Below are positions 52,392 to 60,020 of a stretch of 64,000 nucleotides of DNA, in pieces; position 1 is the stretch's first letter, and each line of letters opens with the position of its first letter. The position numbers and the translations under genes are program-made. A model generated the notes under the pieces. It did not search any database, was not told the origin of the DNA, and saw nothing but the letters and a program-made list of their open reading frames with translations. Source of the DNA: an uncultured Myxococcales bacterium (lineage in GTDB: Bacteria > Myxococcota_A > UBA9042 > DTJE01); the NCBI GenBank assembly GCA_937975765.1, contig CALJUR010000002.1:1-64000 (forward strand), written 5' to 3'.

Positions 52392-52616
52392 ACGCACACC
52401 TCCCCACCCGGTACCGGCCACGATGCCGGGACCGGCGCATTCTACCGGATTCTTCAGGAAATCAGGAACCGTTCTGAACGGCGGCCCGAAGGACGCGCCG
52501 CGGGAAGCGTTCCCCCTCAACCTCCCGTTTCGACGCAGAATGCCGTTGACCGCCACGACGGTCCGTTGGAAACTCTGCCCCCTGGGCGGCCGGGGTGGTC
52601 GCGGATGGAGGGTCCC

Positions 52617-54047
52617 GTGCGGAAGTCGATCGTGGTTCTCGGGGTGCTGGGCGTGGCCGGGTTGCTGGCCTGCGGGTCGTCGAACGGATCCGGCAAGGAC
52701 GTGACGGACGTTTTGCAGGACGAGGTGTCCGGGGGCGACGAGGGCGTCGTGCAGGACGTGCCGGTCGAGGCCGGGGACGACGTGCCCGCGACCGAGGTGC
52801 CGGTGACGGACGCGCCGGTGGCGGACGAGGAGGTCGCGACCGACGTGCCGCAGGCCCCCGAGGCCTTCGAGTGGGAGGCCAGCCCGACGCCGAACTGCGT
52901 GGACGGCTTCTGCGCCGCGGGCCCGGACCAGGCCCCGGACCCGATGGAGTGGGGGCCCTTCCCGGTGGGCGTCCGCCGCGTGGTGCTGGTCGATCCGGAC
53001 CAGGTCAACTTCGACGGCACGCCGCGAACGCTGGTGACGGAGATCTGGTACCCCACGACGAAGGAGTACTACGACAGCCACGACAAGTTCGTCTACGACG
53101 TCAAGGCCGACGCCGCGCTGGCCCCCGGGTACGAGGATGTCGTCGCGATGATCGGCGACGTCGACGTGGGCTCGTTCCCGGTCCAGGCAGTGAAGGACGC
53201 CCCGGTGCGCCACGGCGACGGCCGGTACCCGCTGGTGCTGTTCTCGCACGGCGCGTTCGGCATCCGCTACCAGAGCATCTTCTACACGATTCCCCTGGCC
53301 TCGCACGGCTATGTCGTCGTGGCGCCGGACCACGAGAAGAACCACCTGTACGACCTGATCCAGGCCGGCTACACCAGCGAGCACCTGGCGGAATCCTCGC
53401 AGGCGCGCCCGAAGGACGTCCGGTTCCTGATGGACCAGATGGCGAAGTGGGACGCCGACCCGACGAACGACTTCTACAAGAGCATCGGGGCCGACAACGT
53501 GGCGATCACCGGCCACTCGTTCGGCGGCTACACGTGCTTTGCCGCGGCCTACCCGTCGGACGAGAACGGATGGGCCGAACTGGACCCGCGCGTCAAGGTC
53601 ATCGTGCCGCAGGCGCCGGCCGGGTACCTGATCGGGGCGCTGGGCATCTACGGGCCGGACTGGCACCTGCCCACCCTGATCGAGGGCGGCGAGATGGACA
53701 AGACGCTGGAGTTCGCCCAGGCCTTCAAGGACCCGTGGGACACGCTGGGCACGCCGAAGTGGTTCCTGGACATCAAGCGCGGCGGGCACTTCACGTTCTC
53801 GGACATCTGCAAGATGAACCTGGTGGAGGTGGCCGAGAAACTGGGGTACCACGAGGCCACGAACGCCCTGAAGGACGGCTGCGGCGATACGAACTGGGAT
53901 TATCTCGAGGCGCAGAAGGTCATCAACCTCTATTCCATCGCGGCGATCAACCGGTACCTGCGCGACAGCTCCGGGTCGGCCGAATACATGAAGCCCGAGG
54001 CCAGCGCGTCGTTCGGCGCCGAGGTCGAGTTCCTGGCCGCGGAGTAG
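52617..54047 (+). CDS. PAF-acetylhydrolase-like alpha/beta hydrolase lipoprotein
   Basis: This 476-residue lipoprotein (lipobox LLAC) starts at GTG 52617, four bases after GGAGGG (in-frame ATG 52605 precedes that site). The acidic tether (DVTDVLQDEV, DVPVEAGDDVPATEVPV and so on) runs to about residue 80. The alpha/beta hydrolase part has an IWYPTTKEYYDSH segment, YPLVLFSHGAFGIRYQS (oxyanion), VVVAPDHEKNHLYD, the nucleophile elbow ITGHSFGGYTC (Ser301) and a catalytic His candidate in GGHFTFSD. The arrangement fits platelet-activating factor acetylhydrolase-type or dienelactone-type esterases. The natural substrate is unknown; a lipid ester at the outer surface is plausible. Confidence 0.85.
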   Translation: MRKSIVVLGVLGVAGLLACGSSNGSGKDVTDVLQDEVSGGDEGVVQDVPVEAGDDVPATEVPVTDAPVADEEVATDVPQAPEAFEWEASPTPNCVDGFCAAGPDQAPDPMEWGPFPVGVRRVVLVDPDQVNFDGTPRTLVTEIWYPTTKEYYDSHDKFVYDVKADAALAPGYEDVVAMIGDVDVGSFPVQAVKDAPVRHGDGRYPLVLFSHGAFGIRYQSIFYTIPLASHGYVVVAPDHEKNHLYDLIQAGYTSEHLAESSQARPKDVRFLMDQMAKWDADPTNDFYKSIGADNVAITGHSFGGYTCFAAAYPSDENGWAELDPRVKVIVPQAPAGYLIGALGIYGPDWHLPTLIEGGEMDKTLEFAQAFKDPWDTLGTPKWFLDIKRGGHFTFSDICKMNLVEVAEKLGYHEATNALKDGCGDTNWDYLEAQKVINLYSIAAINRYLRDSSGSAEYMKPEASASFGAEVEFLAAE

Positions 54048-54123
54048 GCGTCCCGCCGGCACCCATCCCGCCCCTCGAATCCAGGATGCACCTTCGCCGG
54101 AACAGGGGCTTCCCGCGCCGGGC

Positions 54124-54152
54124 TTGGAAGACCGGGAAGCCTCGACTACCAT
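54124..54152 (+). promoter_or_regulatory. putative promoter of the OmpA-fusion gene
   Basis: TTGGAA (54124-54129; 4/6) and TACCAT (54147-54152; 4/6) are separated by exactly 17 bases and lie about 90 bases before the ATG. CTACCAT equals the -10 core of two other genes in this window. Confidence 0.45.
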
Positions 54153-54242
54153 GATTTGCCAGACCATCCAGCGAGGCGGAATTCCCTGGCTGCCGCGGAA
54201 CCTGTCCGCGTCGACGCCCCGGGGGAAGCCGGAGGAGGACCC

Positions 54243-57200
54243 ATGCGCGAGGACTCTCGTTCACTGGAATGCATCGCGATCCTGGCGATCGTCCTGTCGG
54301 GGCTGCCGGCCGCGGCCGCCCCGACCCTGCGATACCAGGCCGACGTCCAGGGCGACTTCAAGTGGATCGGCAACACGCTGGGCTGGGATTGCCAGGACGG
54401 TCTGCCCGACCCGGTGGTGGGCGACGTCGGAGCGTGCGGAGAAGAGACGGACGACACCGGCATCGACGTCCTGTGGCGTTCCGAGCAGCCGGGCGAGGGG
54501 CAGGCCCTCGCGGACCGTTCCTTCGCGACGGGCCAGAACCGGACCACCGCGGTGCTGGCGCTGCCGGCCGGTGCGACCGTCGTCCATGCCCGCCTGTACT
54601 GGAGCGCCTTCCGGGACGGCGCGGACACGACCGCGGTGCTGGAGGCCCTGGGGACCGGCGCCGACCCCCTGGCCGTGACGGCCGACGACTCGTGGACCGT
54701 GTCGACGTCATCGACCCGTCGCTTCTACCAGGCCACGGCGGACGTGACCCCGTTCATCGGCGCGTGGGGGGCCGGCTCGTACCGGGTCGGTGGCGTGGAC
54801 ATGGACGACCCCGTGGACGTCCGGGAGGAGACGAACTACGCGGCCTGGTCCCTGGTGGTCGTCTACCGGGATCCTGCCGAGCCGCTGCGCAACCTGGCGA
54901 TCTTCGATGGCCTCGACGTGGTGTCGTCCAGCGGTTCCGCCAGCGCCACGCTGTCGGGCTTCCTGGTGCCCAACGCGGGGTTCGACGCGAAGCTGGGCGC
55001 CATCACGTACGAGGGGGACTTCGGGGTCACCGGGGACTCGCTGTCGTTTGGCGGCACCGCGCTCTCCGACGGGGCGAACCCCTCGAACAACTTCTTCAAC
55101 GGCACCCGCAGCTGGCTGGGCGCGCCGGTGTCCGTTCCCGGCGACCTGCCGCAGATGACCGGGGGCTCGGGCAGCATGTCGGGGTTCGACCTGGACGTGG
55201 TGGACGTGACCGGCCTGCTGAGCGCCGGCCAGACGTCGGTGACGATCCGCGCGTCCACCAGCAGCGACCTGTACCTCCTGGGCGCCTTCGTCACGTCGGT
55301 CTCGACCCTCAAGCCGGACTTCTCCGCAAGCGGCAAGAGCGTCAGCGACCTGAACGGCGACAGCGTGGGGATCGGCGACGTCCTGGAATACACCGTCGTC
55401 GTGTCCAACCAGGGCAACGACCCGTCCCTGGACACCGTCCTGGCCGACCCGCTGCCGGCGGGGATCACGTACGTGGCGGGCTCGCTGGAGATCCTGACGG
55501 GGCCGAACGCGGGGGTCCTGACCGACGCGGCCGGGGACGATCAAGGCGAGTACGCGGCCGCATCGAGGACACTGGTCGTGCGGCTGGGCACCGGGGCGGA
55601 CGCCACGGGGGGAGGGACGCTGGACATCGGGGCCTCCACCTCCGTGCGTTTCCGGGTGACCTACGACGGGACGGTCCCGGGGACGATCCGCAACCAGGCG
55701 GTCGTCTCGGCATCGGGTCAGGCCGGCGCCCCCATGGAGGACTGGCTGACGGACGGCAACGGGGCCAGCGCCGGGACCCCCCCCACCGAGATCGAGCCGG
55801 ACACGGACGGGGACGGCCTGCTGGACCGGCTGGAACTGGAGGTCCTGGGGACCTCGCCGACGAATCCCGACACGGACGGGGACGGGATCGGGGACCAGGT
55901 GGAGACCGACGGCGGCCTGCCGGTCGATACCGATGGCGACACGTACATCGACGCGCTGGACGTGGACTCGGACGACGACGGGATTCCCGACTTGCTGGAG
56001 GGGACGGTCGATCCGGACGACGACGACATCCCGGCATACCGGGACCCCGATGACGACAACGACCTGGTGCCCACCCTGGACGACAACTGCCCCTTCGACC
56101 CCAACGCGGACCAGCGGGACACGGACCTGGACGGCCAGGGGGACGCCTGCGACGCCGACGACGACGGGGACGGCGAGCCGGACGACACGGACTGTGCCCC
56201 GCTGGACCCGGAGGTGCATCCCGGCGCCCCCGACCCGTGCGACGGCGTGGACGACGACTGCGACGGCGTCACGGACGACGATTTCGTTCCAGTGACGACA
56301 GGTTGCGGGATCGGGGCGTGCGCCCGGGAGGGCACGACCGCCTGCGTGGGCGGGGTGGTACAGGACACGTGCGCGCCGGGCCAGCCGGCGCCGTCCGACG
56401 CGACGTGCGACGGGAACGACGACGACTGCAACGGCACGGCGGACGAGGACTACGTGCCGAAGGACGTCACTTGCGGGATCGGGGCGTGCCGGCGGGACGG
56501 CACGACGTCGTGCGAGGGCGGGATCGAGTCGGACCTGTGCGTTCCGGGCCTGCCGGCGCCGTCCGATGCGACGTGCGACGGGAACGACGACGACTGCAAC
56601 GGCACGGCGGACGAGGACTTCGTGTCGATCGCGACCACCTGCGGGGTCGGTGCGTGCCAGCGGGAAGGCGCGACGTCGTGCGAGGGGGGCGATGTCCTGG
56701 ACTCGTGCCTGCCGGGTGCTCCGGCCCCGTCGGACGCGACCTGCGACGGGGTGGACGACGACTGCAGCGGCGTGGCGGACGAGGATTTCGTCGGTATTTC
56801 GACCTCGTGCGGCGTCGGGATGTGCGCCAGGACCGGCATGACCTACTGCGAGGGGGGGGGCGTACTGGATTCGTGCGTTCCCGGGCCGGTCGCCGACGAG
56901 ACCTGCAACGGGATGGACGACGACTGCGACGGCGTGAACGACAACGGGTTCCCGGACCTCGACGAGGACGAACTGGCGGATTGCGTGGACCCGGACGACG
57001 ACGGCGACGGCGTGGACGACATCGAGGACAACTGCCCGGTGGACGCCAACGAGGACCAGGCGAACCTGGACGAGGACGACCAGGGCGACGCCTGCGACGA
57101 GGACGACGACGGGGACGAGGTGCCGGACGCGACGGACAACTGCCCGCGGAAGCCGAACCCGCTGCAGGAGGATCTCAACGACAACGGCATCGGCGATGCC

Positions 57201-59900
57201 TGCGAGACCGACTGGGACTCCGACGGGATCCTCAACGAGTCCGACAACTGCCCCTGGGACGCCAACGAGGACCAGGCGAACCTGGACGGGGACGAACAGG
57301 GCGACGCCTGCGACGAGGACGACGACGGGGACGGAGTGCCGGACGCGACGGACAACTGCCCGCGGGAGAAGAACGCGGACCAGGCGAACCTGGACGGGGA
57401 CGGGCAGGGCGATGCCTGCGACGGCGACCGGGACGGGGACCACGTCCCGAACGTGACCGACAACTGCCCGGACCAGGCCAACGAGGGCCAGGTGGACCTG
57501 GACGCGGACGGCGAGGGGGACGTCTGCGACGACGACTGGGACGGGGACGGCCGGAAGAACCCGGTGGACAACTGTCCGCGGGTGAAGAACCCGGACCAGG
57601 CCGACAGCGACCGGGACGGCAAGGGCGACGCCTGCGACGCGGCGGACACCGATGGCGACGGGATCCCGGACGACGAGGACAACTGCCCGGCGGTGCAGAA
57701 CCCGGACCAGGCCGACCTGGACATCGACGGCTACGGCGACCTGTGCGACGAGGACGACGACGGGGACGGGGTGCCGGACGCGACGGACAACTGCCCGCGC
57801 GTGCGGAACGGAAGCCAGGCCGACGACGACGACAACGGCATCGGGAACGCCTGCGAGAAGGACGGGGACGGTGACGGCTGGCTGGACCGCGAGGACAACT
57901 GCCCGTACGTGGCGAACCGGGACCAGGCGGACCTGGACGGGGACGGCGAAGGCGACGCGTGCGACGCGGACGACGACGGCGACGGCTTCGAGGACTTCGT
58001 GGACAACTGCCCGATGGCGGTGAACGCCGACCAGCAGGACCGCGACGGGAACGGCCAGGGGGACGCCTGCCAGGTGGACGACCTGACGCTGACGGGCGGG
58101 TCGTGCAGCGCCACGGGGAACGCAACCGGGGCGTCGCCCTGGGCGATGGCGGGGCTGGCGGTGCTGGCGATCGGGATGCTGGCGGGCCTGCGGCGGCGGC
58201 GGACGGCGGGTGCGGCCGCGGTGCTGGCAGGGGTGCTGTCAGCGGTGGCGATGCTGCCGGCGGCGCCGGCGCGGGCGCAGGAAGTGAACGTGCAGGCCCT
58301 GGAGGTGTCGCCCTTTCGCCAGGACCTGATCTCGGTGGGGAAGGGCTTTGCCCGCCAGCAGTTGGAGTGGAACGTCGGGCTGATGCTGGACTTCCAGGAC
58401 GACCCGCTGGTGCTGCGCAGCACGTTGAAGGACATCGAGATGCGCAAGGTGGTGTCCGGCCAGTTGTCGGCCCACGTGCTGGGGTCGCTGGCGGTCGCGA
58501 ACTTCCTGGAACTGGGCCTGGTGCTGCCGGTGGTGGCGTGGCAGGACGGCCTGGGCCTGCCGGGGGAGGCATCGCCGAAGACGTTCGGCGTGGGAGACCT
58601 GCGCCTGCACGTGCGGCTGCAGATGTTCCAGACGAAGGACAAGGTGTTCAGCATCGCGCTGTCGCCGGTGGTGACGTTCCCGACGGGGCGCGAGATCGAC
58701 CGGTACATGGGCGCCTCCTCGGTGACGATCACGCCGTGGGTGACCGCGGGCCTGGAATGGGCGCGGGGCGGCGTCGCGGCCAACATCGGGTACCGGCCGC
58801 TGAGGCACGACCGGATCTACGACCTGGACGTGGGGGACCTGCTGACGTGGCGGCTGGGCGGCTGGGGCGGCCTGGTCCCGGGGAAGCTGGACCTGATAGC
58901 CGAACTGGACGGCGCGGTCGGTGTGCAGAGGAAGTTGTCCGACGCGAACCAGCACCCGATGGAACTGCGCGGCGCGCTGCGGTACCGCCCGACGTGCATG
59001 CTGGACGTGACGGCCGGTGCGGGGGGCGGGCTGACGAAGGGCTACGCGTCGCCGGACTGGCGGGTGTTCGTCGGGTTCAACGTCGGGTCGTGCGGGGCGC
59101 CGGCGAAGGACCTGGACCGCGACAAGGACGGGATCCTCGACTCCGTGGACCAGTGCCCGGACCAGCCCGAGGACAAGGACGGGTACCAGGACGAGGACGG
59201 CTGCCCGGACCCGGACAACGACGGCGACGGGATCCTGGACGTGAACGACAAGTGCCCGAACGACCCCGAGGACAAGGACGGGTACCAGGACGAGGATGGC
59301 TGCCCGGACCCGGACAACGACGGCGACGGGATCCTGGACGTGAACGACAAGTGCCCGAACGCGCCCGAGGACAAGGACGGGACCCAGGACGAGGACGGCT
59401 GCCCGGACCCGGACAACGACGGCGACGGGATCCCGGACGCGAACGACAAGTGCCCGATGCAGCCCGAGACCAGGAACGGGTACCAGGACGAGGACGGCTG
59501 CCCGGACGAGCTGGCGAAGGTCGAGGGGAAGAAGATCGTCATCCTGGACAAGATCTACTTCGACTTCGACAAGGCGACCATCCAGGACCGCAGCCTGCCG
59601 GTCGTGGACGCGGTGGCGAAGGTGCTGAAGGACTACCCGTCGATCGAGAGGATCCGCATCGAGGCGCACACGGACCTGAAGGGGTCGGCGGCCTACAACC
59701 TGAAGCTGTCGAAGGCGCGCGCGGCGTCGGTGCTGAAGGCGCTGGTCGAGCGCGGCATCGACCCGAAGCGGCTGGCCAGCCAGGGGTACGGCCTGGCGAA
59801 GCCGGTCGTGAAGCCCGAGAAGACCGACGAGGACGCCCAGCAGAACCGCCGCGTCGAGTTCAACATCCTGAAGGGCGAGGTCCCGTCGCCCGCGAGGTAG
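54243..59900 (+). CDS. TSP3/MopE surface protein fused to OmpA-type porin
   Basis: This single 1885-codon frame starts at ATG 54243 after GGAGGACCC. It reads as two proteins in tandem. Part one (1-1320): signal peptide ending PAAAA; a beta domain; a DUF11 repeat near 367-490; calcium-binding thrombospondin type 3 repeats (518-670); four MopE-type DDCNGTADED modules with paired Cys (680-905); more TSP3 repeats (905-1276); then Gly-Gly-Ser-Cys (Cys1288), a hydrophobic helix and RRRR at 1317-1320, the layout of a MYXO-CTERM-like sorting signal. Part two (1321-1885): a new signal-peptide-like segment ending ARA (1345), an outer-membrane barrel, TSP3 repeats (1622-1760) and an OmpA peptidoglycan-binding domain with YFDFDKATI, LSKARAASVLKAL and QNRRVEF. 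No stop or frameshift separates the parts. Confidence 0.85.
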   Translation: MREDSRSLECIAILAIVLSGLPAAAAPTLRYQADVQGDFKWIGNTLGWDCQDGLPDPVVGDVGACGEETDDTGIDVLWRSEQPGEGQALADRSFATGQNRTTAVLALPAGATVVHARLYWSAFRDGADTTAVLEALGTGADPLAVTADDSWTVSTSSTRRFYQATADVTPFIGAWGAGSYRVGGVDMDDPVDVREETNYAAWSLVVVYRDPAEPLRNLAIFDGLDVVSSSGSASATLSGFLVPNAGFDAKLGAITYEGDFGVTGDSLSFGGTALSDGANPSNNFFNGTRSWLGAPVSVPGDLPQMTGGSGSMSGFDLDVVDVTGLLSAGQTSVTIRASTSSDLYLLGAFVTSVSTLKPDFSASGKSVSDLNGDSVGIGDVLEYTVVVSNQGNDPSLDTVLADPLPAGITYVAGSLEILTGPNAGVLTDAAGDDQGEYAAASRTLVVRLGTGADATGGGTLDIGASTSVRFRVTYDGTVPGTIRNQAVVSASGQAGAPMEDWLTDGNGASAGTPPTEIEPDTDGDGLLDRLELEVLGTSPTNPDTDGDGIGDQVETDGGLPVDTDGDTYIDALDVDSDDDGIPDLLEGTVDPDDDDIPAYRDPDDDNDLVPTLDDNCPFDPNADQRDTDLDGQGDACDADDDGDGEPDDTDCAPLDPEVHPGAPDPCDGVDDDCDGVTDDDFVPVTTGCGIGACAREGTTACVGGVVQDTCAPGQPAPSDATCDGNDDDCNGTADEDYVPKDVTCGIGACRRDGTTSCEGGIESDLCVPGLPAPSDATCDGNDDDCNGTADEDFVSIATTCGVGACQREGATSCEGGDVLDSCLPGAPAPSDATCDGVDDDCSGVADEDFVGISTSCGVGMCARTGMTYCEGGGVLDSCVPGPVADETCNGMDDDCDGVNDNGFPDLDEDELADCVDPDDDGDGVDDIEDNCPVDANEDQANLDEDDQGDACDEDDDGDEVPDATDNCPRKPNPLQEDLNDNGIGDACETDWDSDGILNESDNCPWDANEDQANLDGDEQGDACDEDDDGDGVPDATDNCPREKNADQANLDGDGQGDACDGDRDGDHVPNVTDNCPDQANEGQVDLDADGEGDVCDDDWDGDGRKNPVDNCPRVKNPDQADSDRDGKGDACDAADTDGDGIPDDEDNCPAVQNPDQADLDIDGYGDLCDEDDDGDGVPDATDNCPRVRNGSQADDDDNGIGNACEKDGDGDGWLDREDNCPYVANRDQADLDGDGEGDACDADDDGDGFEDFVDNCPMAVNADQQDRDGNGQGDACQVDDLTLTGGSCSATGNATGASPWAMAGLAVLAIGMLAGLRRRRTAGAAAVLAGVLSAVAMLPAAPARAQEVNVQALEVSPFRQDLISVGKGFARQQLEWNVGLMLDFQDDPLVLRSTLKDIEMRKVVSGQLSAHVLGSLAVANFLELGLVLPVVAWQDGLGLPGEASPKTFGVGDLRLHVRLQMFQTKDKVFSIALSPVVTFPTGREIDRYMGASSVTITPWVTAGLEWARGGVAANIGYRPLRHDRIYDLDVGDLLTWRLGGWGGLVPGKLDLIAELDGAVGVQRKLSDANQHPMELRGALRYRPTCMLDVTAGAGGGLTKGYASPDWRVFVGFNVGSCGAPAKDLDRDKDGILDSVDQCPDQPEDKDGYQDEDGCPDPDNDGDGILDVNDKCPNDPEDKDGYQDEDGCPDPDNDGDGILDVNDKCPNAPEDKDGTQDEDGCPDPDNDGDGIPDANDKCPMQPETRNGYQDEDGCPDELAKVEGKKIVILDKIYFDFDKATIQDRSLPVVDAVAKVLKDYPSIERIRIEAHTDLKGSAAYNLKLSKARAASVLKALVERGIDPKRLASQGYGLAKPVVKPEKTDEDAQQNRRVEFNILKGEVPSPAR
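59155..59505. repeat. 99-bp tandem repeat within the OmpA-fusion gene
   Basis: About three and a half tandem copies of a 99-base unit encode the 33-residue TSP3 pattern PEDKDGYQDEDGCPDPDNDG and the following GDGILDVNDKCP part. The copies are nearly identical at DNA level (offsets at 59170, 59269 and 59368), so slippage or recombination can change the length of this spacer before the OmpA domain. Confidence 0.8.
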
Positions 59901-59918
59901 GCCGTCGCGCGTCCCCCG

Positions 59919-59948
59919 TGGACGGCCTTCCCCGGTTGCGGGTAAACT
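59919..59948 (+). promoter_or_regulatory. putative promoter of the hybrid kinase gene
   Basis: TGGACG (59919-59924; 4/6) and TAAACT (59943-59948; 4/6) are separated by 18 bases, about 70 bases before ATG 60021. Weak but in the right place. Confidence 0.35.
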
Positions 59949-60020
59949 TTCGCCTGAACGTCCCAAGGCGGTCCCGATGAAGGGTGAACGGCCATCGCCC
60001 GGCCGCGAGGGCAACGCGCC

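Noticed and set aside
49113..52600. Long plus-strand frame opposite the choice-of-anchor/VWA gene
   Set aside because: The translated sequence is low-complexity R/V/D/H and lacks any motif. The minus-strand protein has clear domains. Only the part from 52617 on is a real gene.
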